Of a DNA stretch of 64,000 bases, positions 1-11,148 are shown one piece after another (position 1 is the first letter of the stretch; each line of letters begins with the position of its first letter). The translations under genes were made by a program, and so were the position numbers. Origin of the DNA: Zopfochytrium polystomum. Its lineage: Eukaryota; Chytridiomycota; Chytridiomycetes; Chytridiales; Chytridiaceae. The notes below the pieces were generated by a model that was given only the letters and a program-made list of their open reading frames with translations, was not told the DNA's origin and did no database searches. Where the stretch lies: the NCBI GenBank assembly GCA_025765615.1, contig JAIVFJ010000218.1:39842-103841 (forward strand), written 5' to 3'.

Positions 1-1666
1 TTACCGTTCCGTTCGTCGCCGGCGCTCCCGCGCTACCCGCGCGCGCCGCCACCGACCCCGCCACCGGCTCCGGGTGGCTGCACTGCCCCGACACGAGGTA
101 CACCACGCCAGGCCCCTGCAGCGAGAACAGCGGCGCCGGCACGGCTTTGGGCCACGCCGACCACCCGCCGACGACGCCGTCGACCAGCGGCAGGCCGTAG
201 TTGTACACCGACGCCAGCCGCATGTTCCCCTGCATCATTACCATCATCCCGTCGACCGCCTCCGGCGGCTTCGTATAGCGCGCCGGCGTGCACGCAAACG
301 TCCCCAGCGCCGACAGCGTCACCGGCGTAAACTCGAGCCGCAGCTCCACCGCCCACAGCGCGATCTCGACAACCGCCAGCGCAACATAGAACAGCTTGCG
401 CAGAGACCGCCCGCGGAACGGCGCGTGCTGCCCGATCTTGAACGTCACTTGCGTCAGGCTGATTCCCTGCGACGACTTGAGGAGCGCGCACGCGAGGTTG
501 CCTTTGGCGGAAATGTTGGCGAGCAGGAACCCCGCGACGAGGATGTTTTTGCCGACAATGTGGAGGGCAATGTGCACGAGGTTGTAAAAGTGGATGTTGG
601 GGAACTCGTGGTCGTTGAGGACGAACATGATCACGACGATTGTCGCCACGAGGAAGAGGTAGTACAGCCCGACGGCGATCATCTGGCCAGGGCAGGTGGT
701 TGTTTTTGTTTTTCGTAGATAGAGGGTCCGTGGCGTGAGTCAGATTACGCGACTCAAGTTCAAAAGGTTGCGGCAGTGCACGATTGGCAGCCCTTTTACC
801 TGCACCCAGATCGTGTCCAGCGCCCACAGCACGAACTGATACAGCCTCGTCTGCTCAAACCACTGCACGAACCGCGTGATCGTCCGCGTCAGCACGTCCG
901 CCTGCGACACGCTGGACGCCGAGCTGGCAGCGCTCCTCGCAAGAGAAAATCCACTCCTCCCCGATGACGGCGTCGACGCCAAGGACTCGCGGGCCCGACG
1001 GGGCAGCCCCACCGCCGATAACCGGTTCGACCGACCTCCCGCCGTCTTCCCGCTGGCCGCCGTCCCACGCCGCTCCGATACCACGCCGCCGCCCTCGTCG
1101 CCCGCGTCGCTCTCCTCCTCCTCTTCCTCCCGCACCTCGCCGTCTTCATTATCCCCTTTCTCCTCACCACCCGCCTCCTCCACCTCGTCCTCCGACGACT
1201 CCGACTCGTCCATCTCCGCCTCCTCCTGCTCACGCCGCCGCCGCGCCGCCTCCGCCGCCATGTCCACAGCCCACACCACCACCGACCCGCGCCGGCTCCC
1301 CGCCCCGCCCCCGCGCGGCACCGACAGCGCGTCGATCGACCGCTCCCGCACGCTCCCCGCCCGACCCCACATCACTGACCCGCGCTGGCTGCCCGCCCAC
1401 CCGTTTCCGCCCCCACCGCCTCCGCCATCGCCGCGACCCAGCACCCACCCGCTGCCGTCTAGACTTCCTCGCGACGCCGCCCGCGCGGCAGCAGCCGCGG
1501 CCGCGGCCATCGTCGCGTCCGGCCCGAACCTCGACGTTGTGGACAGGATTGACCCCTGCCGGGCCGTGCGCGGCACGGGCAAGCTCGTCCGCGAGACGTC
1601 CGCCTGCGACGGCGTTGTTGCCCCGTGGAGCGTCGGCGTAGGACTCAGCCGCGAGGTGTGCTCCAT
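1..1666 (-). CDS. Multi-pass membrane protein, 3' end outside the window
   Basis: Two exons are visible: 749-1666 (306 codons from the ATG at 1666) and <1-682, separated by a 66-bp phase-0 intron with donor GTAATC and acceptor CCAG. The frame stays open to base 1, so the C-terminus is missing. The first ~230 residues are low-complexity (Ser, Ala, Gly, and a Glu/Asp-rich block), suggesting a disordered cytosolic tail. Hydrophobic stretches follow: one around LYQFVLWALDTIW, one at the start of exon 2 (LYYLFLVATIVVIMFVL), one in NILVAGFLLANIS and one in LFYVALAVVEIALWAV. The last visible part contains GVVYLVSGQCSHPEP, probably in a lumenal or extracellular region. I do not recognise a family. 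The gene reads leftward like its neighbours to the right. Exon structure is well supported; function is unknown. Confidence 0.7.
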
Positions 1667-2663
1667 TTTTACTCACGCGTTTTTGCGGCGGCGAAATAAT
1701 CAAGGGGGTGGGGGTCCGCTGATAGCGCGGAGTTAGTGGCCAAGTAGGAAAGCAATCGGAGTACAGGGGGGGTGAGAAGGGGACCAAAACTGTTCGCAAG
1801 GTGTCAAAAAAAATTAGATGTCAGGAAGTGGTGGTTGCGGGGGCCAAGAAGCAGATAGAAAGTTTTAGGAAGGACGGGGGGGGGTGTGTCTGTTGTTCTT
1901 GTTGCAACCTCTGTCGAAGTTTCGAGAAGTTGCTGTCATTGCGCATAGGATCGGTCAATATCTCTTACATTTTTTGTTTGCTTTGGAGGGGTGGCTGAGG
2001 GGCGCGAAGCAGGCGCGAAAGAGTGTTTGTTACTCACCCTACACCTTTCGCAAGGTCGTTTGCTCGCTCGAGAACGATTAAAATTGCTTGACAGGTGTTG
2101 CAGCGCTCTCTTTCCCACCTTCTTTTTTTCCTTTATTTTTTTTTTTTTGGTTCAATTGTTCAGATGTCCGCGAGGCCGGCAATTGGTAGATTCCAATAGA
2201 AAACAGCAGAAGGGTTTCGTCCGCCGGATCCAAAGAAGTAGTGGAGATTCGGTGAAAGACAGCTTTCTCCTACGCGTTGGCGGCACGTTGGCCCACTAAC
2301 CAAGGGATGTTACCCTTATTGGTGGCTGCGAGACCTGTTATGTGATCTAGATATTTACTCCAGCCCAACTTCTATCTTGAGCATCACATGCTCAAAGGCA
2401 CCTCGGAAGCACTCCTTCACGAATCAAGCAGTAGGGCGCCTGTCGGCAGGCGACACTGACAGGGATATCCGCTTCGCACTTGGTGTAGCCTTCGGTTGCA
2501 AACAACAGCATGTTTTCTTCGTACCGTGTAAATAGAATCGGAGAGAACGTAACGAGAACGAGCTCAATACCGCCCCTCCAGCAAACCCACTCTAAGAAGT
2601 ACTTTTGCACCTGCCCTCCCGTCCCTCACCTCACGTCCCCGCCCCCAGCCTTCGCGCCAACTT
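1667..2663. other. Intergenic, no supported gene
   Basis: About 1 kb between two minus-strand genes. It contains a T-rich tract near 2122-2150 and no open frame with coding character. It probably holds the promoter of the left gene and the 3' end of the SCAMP gene. Confidence 0.6.
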
Positions 2664-4236
2664 TCACACAAACGCGCTCTTCACAAACAGCCCCTGCACA
2701 ATCCCGGTGCTCCCGACCGCCTTGACCGCCTCGTTCTTTGCGTCCTCCGCCGTCAACCCGCGGGAGCGGTAGTGCCGGTGGGTCCGGTGGTACAAGTACA
2801 TGGACGACAGCGCCGCCACCAGCCACATCCCGCCCGTCGTCGCGCAGAGTATCCCTGCCACGTACTTGGAGTCGGTCAGGATGCTCAGCGCGTAGATGAT
2901 CCCCGCCGAGCCGGATCCGGGAATGCCGAGGGCCATGTAGAAGTCAAAGAGGCTTGGGTGGACGCGAGTGGGGTCAGAAGGTGTGGAAAGTTCTTGAAAG
3001 ACAAGGCAGGTGCAGCTCTCACATTTGGATTCCGTTGAAGAGGAAGAAGAACGAGTAGAGCATGGAGCTTTCCTTGAGGTACGCGTTGTAAACTTGTTAT
3101 AGTGGGGGAACGAAAAAGAAAGTAAGTCTATTTTGCGGCTCTGCGAAACAAAGCAGAGTCCTGCAAACCTTTACCTGGTCGGTACCAAAAGTAGAACGCA
3201 AGCACCATCACCAGAAACAGATACATTATCGAGACCCCAAAGTCGCGACCGCCTTCAATTGGGAGCAGTGGTGTTAAGACTTTGCACACAGAGCTCTTTT
3301 CGTGAATTGACGAATCTTTCACCAGTAGTGACTCCCGCTGGATGCGAAACCAGAATCGCGAGGCACGCTCCGCAGTTTACAAAGAGAACGAGAAAGAGAA
3401 ACATGAAGCTGCGGAACATCCAAAGCATGTTGGGTTGCGTCGCTGCGGGGATGTCGAGCTGTGTTGTCCCGGGGGGTGTGGGGTGGTGGGGAAAGGGGCG
3501 GAAACGAATGTGGGAGTGTGAATTCCATCAGTTTCCGAGGAAAGATAATCTAGAAATCGTGTCAGCGCCTGCAAAAAAAACCCCTCACCCTAATATCGTG
3601 AAACATGACCGGCCAGCACGGCGGAAAGTTTGGTACCCGCGGTACCGCGCGCCGTTGCGCCTCCAGCAGCTGAGCCTCGCGAGCGGCCACCTCCGCTTCG
3701 CGTTTCCGCAGCTCCGCTTCTTTCGCGAGACGCGCCTTGTCGGCCGCGTTGTTGCTGTTTTTCTGCGGGTTCTGTCAAGTTTGGAAAGCGGAGTTAGTGC
3801 CACGATGTATGCCGCTGTTTGGAGCGGAAGAGCGGGGGTCGCGGTGGGAAGGTTAAGGTGGACGGGGATAGTGCTGTTTTGATGAGGCCTTCAGAGGCGG
3901 TCTGAAGCTATTCATCGTATTTTTTGGGTTTGTCCTCCTTTTTGGAGAAGCAAACTCTCGGCAGGGACCCACCTTCGCCGCGGCCACTGGCGCGTGCTGA
4001 ACCTCCCCCTCGCCTTCTTCCACCACGCCCTCCTCCACCGTGAGCTGTGCGACCTCGTCTGGGTCACCTTTCCTCTCCACAACTGTGAGGAACGGGTTCG
4101 CAAAGCGGAACCAACTCCCCGTCGTGGAGCTTGAAGGGGCTGCCGTGCTGGGTGTGTTTGCTGCTGCCGCCGCCACCGGCGCCGGCGAAGGCGAACGCGA
4201 GTTGGAGGGCGTCGTCTTTGCTGGCGCGAGGGACAT
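2664..4236 (-). CDS. Secretory carrier-associated membrane protein (SCAMP)
   Basis: Six exons on the minus strand (4236-3973, 3771-3589, 3458-3323, 3252-3175, 3092-3023, 2952-2664) join in consistent phase to 339 residues, the usual SCAMP length. The N-terminus has an NPF motif (WFRFANPFLTVV), known in SCAMPs to bind EH-domain endocytic proteins. A charged coiled coil follows (ARLAKEAELRKREAEV), then the pre-membrane PNFPPCWPVMFHDIR segment. Four hydrophobic helices follow, including NMLWMFRSFMFLFLVLFVN and FGVSIMYLFLVMVLAFYF. The conserved loop between helices 2 and 3 reads FWYRPVYNAYLKE, equivalent to the animal CWYRPIYKAFR loop. SCAMPs are tetraspan proteins of post-Golgi recycling membranes. 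All introns are GT..AG. The family's presence is informative because yeasts lack it. Confidence 0.93.
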
Positions 4237-4267
4237 CCAGTGTGATCTGTCAAATTAATGCTGAAGT

Positions 4268-4307
<40 letters not shown>

Positions 4308-4604
4308 GTTTGTTTCAACTCAATTGTTCCTTTCGGTTTCCCCGAAGGATGACAACCCTCGTTGAAGGGACTTCCCAAAAACGTGATTGGATCGAGTGCC
4401 TCTCGAACTCCTACTGCCGTTAATTTAAAGCCTTTCATCCCTCGTGTCTGTGGAAGCATCACAGGTGGGGAATGTCGTGATAACCGCCGATTGAATTACA
4501 TTAGTGGGTAATAGAAAAGGATGGAACTTAGAGGAGAAACAGGTTGCAAAGGACTGAGCCTGAGCCGACAAGAGATAAGAGGGCCTTTCCCGACACCTTA
4601 CAGT
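4237..4604. other. Intergenic with a poly-T tract
   Basis: A 368-bp gap between SCAMP and the LicD-type gene. An uninterrupted run of about 37 T lies at 4270-4306. No coding sequence is evident. Confidence 0.7.
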
Positions 4605-6333
4605 CTACCATCGCACCCAACGCTTGGCGGCGGCATCGTACACGTGCCCTTGGATAACCGTTTGCGTCAAGCTTTTCATCCCGTACTCTGAAAGCAGGAT
4701 CTTCTCCGCGTCGAATGGAACGTACACATCAATCCCTTCAAACGTCGTCCGCCGCAGCGGAAACAAGTCCCGCACCATGGCAACGTGCGGCGACTTGCAC
4801 GTTACCAAGTACGTCCCGTCCTCGTCGCCGTCCTTCCGAGCGGATCCCACATCTTCTTTCTCGCGCGTCGCAGCCTCCCCGCCTCGCCCGACCGCAACAC
4901 TCACGGCAGCCGGCACCCTCCGCGACCGCTGTCACGTCCACAAACCGCCCCGTCTCCGTATCCACAAACCGCGCGTCGATCGTGTTGTCCGCCTCCGGGT
5001 ACCGCCGGAGGTACCCCGGGTTCACCTCAAACAAATACCGCCCACCGTCCCGGCCGCCGCGACGCGTCCCGTTCCACCGCCGCGCCAAACCATCCAGGTC
5101 CCGCAGCGTCGTCTGCACGTCCACGTCGTCGTCCCACGGCAGCGCCCCGCCCGTCCACCACCAACCGAGCAGCGTCCCGTGCGCGATCCACGTCGTCGCG
5201 TTCGCCTCCGACGCAAACTCGGTCCACGCTCGAAGCAGAACCGCGAGTTCCCCGCCGGGCGGAACACCAGCAGGAACCGCAGCCGCCGCCCCCGCCGCCG
5301 CCGCATGGGACCCGTCCCGGTGTGCGAACCGCGCGTCCAGGTGCGAGTTGCCCGCGACTTCTCGGAAGAACTTGCCCGGCCCCCCCGCCCGCGCGGGGAT
5401 CCCAAACGCCGCTTGCAACCACTGCCGGAACACCGCGACGACGCCGCCGACGCCGCGAGGCCTCGTCGCCGCCGCGGCGGCGTCCGGCCGTTGGAACGTG
5501 GCCCCGCACGCGGTAAAGTGCGCACGCGACGGGTACGGCCCCGCTGCAGCACCTGGTGTGGGGTCGAACGGCGACGCGAAGGTCGTGGACGACGGCGAGC
5601 CGAGCGGGCGCGTGGTCCACGTTGCCGCGGCGTTGTCCTCAGCGCATGGGATGCGGCAGGCGTCGTCATCGGAGGTGGGGACGGCGGCGGCGAGGTGCGA
5701 GCGGGTGGAGAAGCAGGTGGCGATGTGGAGGAGGGCGGTGGTGAGGGAGACGGCGAGGAGCGCGAGGAGCGCGAGGTGTTTGAGGGTGCGGTGGGGCGGC
5801 GGTGTGCGGGACGGCAAGCGACGGCGGCGGCGGCGGAGGGGGTTGGCCCATAGGGGCAGCCACTCTGATCTGACCGTGAGGTTGGGGTAATCGTCGATTC
5901 TTGCCGTCAAGGGGAGGTACGAGTGATGGGGAGGATGTGTTGTGGGTTCTCCCGACGATAAAATGAGGGGTAGTAGGTGCTCTGGCCATGCGTAGAGCGT
6001 TTTGACGGTGGAAGGCGATTGGCGGATAAAATGGGTCTGGATTGTTGACAATAGCTCGTCGTCCTCGTGGGCTTGGGTTCGACACTGTTGTTTTTTTTGT
6101 GAGTGTGTGAAGCAGATCAGATCGTGAGTTGACGACTGATCTTTGGTCGGATCTGCCAGTCGGGCGGGTGAGGTGGCAACGGTGGTGGGAGCGAGTGGGG
6201 GGAGGATCTTGCTGGAAGGAAAAGGGGGGTACGTGAGTGCGGAAGCGGTGGGATGTGGGAGTAGTGCTTGGGGGATTTCAGGAAAACGAAGCGGGGATGA
6301 TGGCGGCGGTTGCAAGGCAGCAGCAAAATCCAC
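4605..6333 (-). CDS. LicD/fukutin-family type II membrane protein
   Basis: The main exon (6333-4905) joins exon 2 (4852-4605) through a 52-bp phase-1 intron with donor GTGAGTG. A basic RRRRRRLPSR patch precedes one hydrophobic helix (HLALLALLAVSLTTALLHI), the layout of a Golgi type II protein with a lumenal catalytic domain. The LicD signature is clear: WIAHGTLLGWWWTGGALPWDDDVDV, with the DDDVD acidic motif expected to hold metal in this nucleotidyltransferase-like fold. C-terminal PLRRTTFEGIDVYVP and the ILLSEYGM stretch also match the family. LicD/fukutin proteins transfer phosphocholine or ribitol-phosphate type groups to glycans; the donor here cannot be read. The 5' end is unresolved: the frame begins at a GTG (6333) and has no in-frame ATG before the domain, so an upstream exon is probably missing. 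Confidence 0.75.
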
Positions 6334-7347
6334 ACCATGAAAGCCTTTCGGAACGAGAGAACGAAAGCGAGTTCCGAGGCCGACAAAAGACTCCGCGGGT
6401 CGAAAAACGGTATGGTGTGAAAGTTGCTGCCGCCAAATTAGAGAGGCAGATTGGGTCTAGTTGCTGTTCGAGAGATCGTCAAAGAAAGATATCTGTGGTG
6501 TCCTCGAAAGTTGTTTGGTACGCGGCTGCCTGAAGGAGAAGGATCAGAGAGAAGCGAGTTGGCGACTCCGTTTTTCAAGCTGTTTGGATTATCTTGCTGT
6601 TTTATTGGAATGTGTGCCATTCTCTCTCTCTCTCTCTCTCTCTATCTCTTTCTCTCTCTCTCTCCCTCTCTCTCTCTCCCCCTTCCACTCGCTTTTCCCT
6701 CATGGAATTGCCAGCTCCGCCCGTCCACGTCGCGAAGATTCCCTTCATTTTCGGGTCCTCCACTCTTTTTGTGTTTTTACTATTTTTTATTTATTTTTTT
6801 TTTTCTAACCCTGTCTCCGTCGGGAGCTCGGGGGAGCTCGGGGGATAAAACATGATATGACGCATTCTCACGGAAGGAAAAAAGGGAAAAAAGAGAAAGA
6901 CTTCAGTCGGGGCGCGTTTCGCGTTCCGCGTTGCCGGTGCCGGAACGGAGCTACTTCCCTCCTCGTGCGCTTTCCACCAGGATGGGAGCCGGTCAATCAG
7001 TTCGGCGTAACTGTTACGATTCAGTTGTTCCCCATCCGCAAAGGAAAAAGAGTGTGCCCGAATAATAAACAATTAAGTTGGTCCTGGTGGTGAGGGGGTT
7101 GTATGTAGTTGACAAGCAGGAACGTGGTTCATAGTTGGGGGCTCTCGTTCTTGTTATTTACTTTGTTTCTGGGTTGGTGTGAGTATTTGATCGGATAACG
7201 CCAGAGGTATGAGGGCTGCTTTGGTTTACAAGAAGAAGAACTTGGAGGGAGGAGGAAACAGGAACCACACAGACGAGGGTGCGAATCAACCACAACTAAA
7301 ATAAAACAACAAAAGAAAAAAGAAAGAAAAAAAAAGAACCCCCCCGT
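6334..7347. other. Intergenic with CT microsatellite
   Basis: About 1 kb containing a (CT)n tract at 6621-6677 and a T-rich stretch near 6780-6805. The unseen 5' exon of the LicD-type gene may lie in its left part. No other coding sequence is evident. Confidence 0.5.
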
Positions 7348-8322
7348 TCAAACAATCACACACCGCGGCGGCAACCTGTTCGCCCTCCCCGCCGCCGGCG
7401 GCTGCGTCAGCGCCGCCACGATCGCCTCGTCAAACACCGCCCGCACCCCGCGCCGCGTCAGCGCAGAGCACTCCACGTGCCCCGCCAGCCCCAGCTCGCG
7501 CGAGAGCCGCTCCCCCGCCCCCCTCGACACCGCCGTCGCCCGCTTCTTTGCGTCGCCGCGCAGGTCCGATTGCGTGCCGACGAGGACGATCGGGGTGCCC
7601 GGGCTGTGGTGGCGGATCTGGGCCGCGCCGGGGGGGTGGGAGGTTGGTCAGAGACGACGATTGGTGGGGAATGGGAGGAGCACTCTACCTCGGGCACCCA
7701 TTTCGCGCGCACGTTCTCGAACGACGACGGCGAGACGACCGAGTAGCACACCAGGAAGACGCTCGTGTCTGGGTACGACAGCGGGCGCAGGACGTCGTAG
7801 TCCTCCTGCCCTGCTGTGTCAAAGAGGCCCAGGGTGTACGGCGTGTCGCCCTTTTTTGTTGTTGTCGTTGTTGTGGGTTTTAGGAAGTAGGTTAACATCG
7901 AAAGGGCAGGCGACACTCACGACGTTGACCGTCACCGCTGTATACAACAAATACGGTTGGCGTTCAGACGACCCCACGGAAGTGGGGAATCACGCGTCGG
8001 TGTGAGAATTGGCCGCGTGGGCGTGGGCGGGGAGGATACATGTACGTTATCCCAATCAGTAAACCAAAAGGGACGCAGCGACGACAACGGCCCCTACGTA
8101 CCGTAATTGTCGAAAACGGTCGGGATCTGTGCGTGTTACCGGGGAGGGGAGTTCAAGCGCCGGTCAGAGGTGATGACAAAACCAATCGAACAGGACAGCA
8201 AGCCGTGAAGTAAAGAAGCCCCTCACGTAATCGGACGGAAACTCGTTTGTCGAGTAGGAGATCAGGAGGCACGTCTTCCCGACGGCGCCGTCGCCGACCA
8301 CGACGCACTTGATCGTCTGCAT
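7348..8322 (-). CDS. CDC42: Cdc42-type Rho GTPase
   Basis: Five exons (8322-8227, 8126-8102, 7937-7921, 7850-7689, 7617-7348) give 189 residues; two are micro-exons of 25 and 17 bp. The start is exact for Cdc42 ([17 protein letters not shown], with the P-loop). The effector region reads [14 protein letters not shown], then [35 protein letters not shown], the TQSD guanine motif, [19 protein letters not shown] and a C-terminal CVIV prenylation box. Cdc42 is the membrane-bound polarity switch controlling actin and exocytosis in fungi. Features matching Cdc42 rather than Rac are the MQTIK start, NYAVTV and [10 protein letters not shown]. It departs from typical Cdc42 in a shortened Rho-insert region (about six residues lost after DLR) and a weakly basic tail before the prenyl cysteine, so it could be a divergent second paralogue. 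Confidence 0.9.
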
Positions 8323-8846
8323 GCTGGAATGTCTCGTGAGCGCCTGGGAGGTTGGTTGGGAAAGGAGGTTCTTTCTTTTTGAGAGGGGTTGGGGTACCGG
8401 TGGCCAAGTTTTCGGTTGTTGCTTGCATCTTCGGGATTCCAAACAAAGCCGCCTTGGCGCCAAAGTGCTTGCCAAGGAATGGTGAGAAACGGGCGAAAGG
8501 AGACACGCCGCGCGCGCGGGGGGAGTCATTAAACATTGACGCGATCTACATAGGATGCCCGGACAGAGGTCGATGGCTGGCACAATTCGGTACGAGTATT
8601 TTGTTGCACATAGCGTGAGGGATTCATCTCTTTTATTTCTCTGTCTGGACGGGGACGTCCTTGGCGTTGTAGATTCGATACAAATTAAGAAGAAGAAAGA
8701 AGAAAAGGAAGCAAGGCTGAGTGGCCCCGTCTTTTCCAGCCTCTCGTTGAGCCGTTGTGCGAGCGAGCCGGGGGGGTATCCGCGAAAGGGGCGAAGACAT
8801 CACGAAAGGAAAAAACTTTGACATCACAAACGTGGCACAAAATAAC
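8323..8846. other. Intergenic, probable promoter of the GTPase gene
   Basis: 524 bp between two minus-strand genes. No coding sequence seen. An A-rich stretch lies near 8690-8715, and no clear TATA box or terminator can be assigned. Confidence 0.5.
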
Positions 8847-9752
8847 TCAACCCCTCCGCTCTCCCTGACTCCCGTGTTGATGCTGATGCGGCTGGACAAC
8901 CTCGGTCAGCTCCCACTCGCGCGCGCCCTCGCCGATCCAAAACCGATACGTCCGAAAATCCACCTCCTCGTAGTACTCCCTCGCCGCCGCCCTCGCCCTC
9001 GCGTGCCACGGGCCTGTCCCCCCCCTCCGCGCGTCCTCCCGCTCCCGCCACACGCACGTCGCCAGGTTCCGCCCCGCCGCGTCCGGCGCGCCAAACCAGT
9101 ACCGCAGCAGCCCGCCGCTCGCGCTCGCCTCCGCGTGCGACCGCTCGTCTAGATGCCCGAGCGCCGCGGACCCCGCCTCGAACGCCGCTGCGGAGGACGG
9201 GGTGGAGGAGGGGGATAAAGGGGATATCCCGCGCCGCTTGGAGCGGAAGGCTACGGCGTAGTAGGACCGCGCGGGGAAGGGCGTGGGTGGGGTCGTGAGG
9301 GTGAGGCGATGTTGGAGGTCGGCGACGATGGCGGCGAAGGGGAAGGAGGAGGCGTAGGGCGCGGTAGCGTAGTCGGCGCGCGTCGCGGAGAAGAGGGTGA
9401 GGGACTGCGCGAGGAGTCGGGTGGCCGGATCGAGCGTGCGGAGGTCGAGGAGGTGCTCGGGCGTCGTGTAGGGCGATGCGACGAGGAGGAGGTGCGGAGC
9501 GGCGGGGAGGGCTTCGGTTTCGGCTTTGGCGGCGGATCCGTCGACGGCCGTGTCGGCGCCGGGGAGGGTGCCGTCGGACGGCCAGGACGTGATCGCGAGG
9601 CCGGCTGGGGGCGAGGGGTAGTCGGTGGTGGGGGTCGTAGTGCTGCTGACGGTGTTGCTGTCGTCGTGCGACTTGACGGCGGCGGCGGGTTTGACGCCGG
9701 AGAAGTCTCTGATCTCGAGGTCCGGGCTGGGCGTTTCGAGTCTTGGGACCAT
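8847..9752 (-). CDS. UPF0643-like fungal protein of unknown function
   Basis: A single uninterrupted 301-codon frame starts at the ATG at 9752 (MVPRLETPSPDLEIRDFSG). The first ~85 residues are Ser/Thr/Pro-rich. The conserved-looking core begins at HLLLVASPYTTPEHLLDLRT. It continues through LLAQSLTLFSATRADYATAPY and, near the C-terminus, LLRYWFGAPDAAGRNLATC, WREREDARRGG and REYYEEVDFRTYRFWIGEG. This pattern recalls the uncharacterised fungal UPF0643 family (S. pombe PB2B2.08 type); the assignment is from memory of the motifs and not a search. There is no signal peptide or membrane helix, so a soluble intracellular protein is expected. Coding status is strong from the long GC-rich open frame; the family call is tentative. 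Confidence 0.6.
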   Translation of the reverse strand: MVPRLETPSPDLEIRDFSGVKPAAAVKSHDDSNTVSSTTTPTTDYPSPPAGLAITSWPSDGTLPGADTAVDGSAAKAETEALPAAPHLLLVASPYTTPEHLLDLRTLDPATRLLAQSLTLFSATRADYATAPYASSFPFAAIVADLQHRLTLTTPPTPFPARSYYAVAFRSKRRGISPLSPSSTPSSAAAFEAGSAALGHLDERSHAEASASGGLLRYWFGAPDAAGRNLATCVWREREDARRGGTGPWHARARAAAREYYEEVDFRTYRFWIGEGAREWELTEVVQPHQHQHGSQGERRG

Positions 9753-11148
9753 GTTGTCGCTTTTGGTTTCCCTTCCAACGTTTACGACGAATCTGAAAGG
9801 GTGGGTCGGTGGGTGGGGTGACTGTGAATAAGGCGAGCCTGAGAGCGAGGATATGTCTGAAGGGCAGCGTGCAGGTTGTTGATCAGGGGGAGCGAGCGGT
9901 GTGTATCTGTTTGTGTGTGTGTGTGTGCAGTGTGGGGGCCAGCAACACGCGGCGTTGAACGAAATTTAACTGGGGGCAGTTTGTTCTCACTTTTCTCTCT
10001 CTGGTTGCGCGCCTTGGTCTTAAGTACGTCGTCGCCGTCACCGTTAATAAAAACTCGGTGATGATGTACGTATATTCGTTATTGTATGTATTGCACAACC
10101 AAGGCGTGATCAGCAAACACTGGGGAAAAGGAAGGGGCGCATATGGTCCAGAGTGAGAGAGTGAGACAGCTCGCGTGCGCCAAAAGCCGAAACAATTCCA
10201 CAGGCGAAACTCCGACAACTGGCGGAATAGCAACGTGATTTGACTTGTCAAGCGTGGCTCGGATTAGGTCGGTGGGTGGTTCAGAGTCGGACGTCAATAC
10301 TGTTCAGAAGGCACGAAGCCATCAACATCAACAAGCAAGCGCGCGATGCGCGCATAACCTCGCGCGCGGGAGTTCAGCGTCCAGGGCATGGCCCTAAAAA
10401 TGGTCGTTTCCCGCCGAGTCCCCCACGTGCGGGACGAAACGTGCGGTCGCACTCTTCCACACTTTCCTACTACTAGCACCTTCCCCCCCTTCAACCACGC
10501 CTCGGGGCGGCGGGGGGAGGTCTGGGTCTGCTACTGCTGCTCCAGACCTGTTTTCCTCCGGACAGCCCCGGCCCGGTTGAGTTTCCGTACGCTCGAACGA
10601 CTTCGCATCATCCAATTCCGTCAAAAGGAGCTGTTGGGAAGGCACGGAAGCGCAGCGCAGAGCCAGAAGGCGCGATCGATTCGATCCTCTTTCCGTTCAA
10701 CTTGATGTTACTGCATGGGCAGTGCCAGGCGACTTCGTACCCGACGCCAGAAAGCGAAGAAAACAAAAAAAAAAAAAAAAAAAAAAAAAAAAGCCTCCTG
10801 CACATATTTCCCTCTTGCTGAAAATTTGGATGCCGCAAAATTTGCGGTTGTCACTGTTTTCGAGCCAGAAAAGGGAACTCGATCGTGTGTGGGCGTGTTA
10901 ACGTGCCGACGCAGGCCAAGAGGTCCATCTACTGTTGGTATTTACCCTCTCGATTGCTTCGCGCGCGCGCGCCAACCCCTCCCCTCTCCCACTCGCAGCC
11001 AACGCGCCCTGGCGAGGCGACGCCGACTCGAAACGTCCATCTGCGGTCCTGGCGGTCGGCTGCCCCTTGGACGCCCTGAACGATCTCTCCCACACACAAA
11101 CTCACACGCAACACACACTCAGAGACGATCCACCGACAGCCCAGCCGA
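9753..11148. other. Divergent intergenic region between UPF0643-like and EXS genes
   Basis: About 1.4 kb separating divergently transcribed genes, so it probably carries both promoters. It contains a short (GT)n tract near 9913-9927 and a ~30-nt poly-A run ending near 10792. No open frame with coding character. Confidence 0.6.

Noticed and set aside
876..1736. 286-codon plus-strand open frame
   Set aside because: Antisense shadow of the N-terminal exon of the membrane protein; Ser/Pro low complexity only.
4624..5890. Long plus-strand open frames of ~400 codons
   Set aside because: Antisense to the LicD-type gene; Arg/Pro/Ala-rich translation typical of a GC-rich shadow frame.
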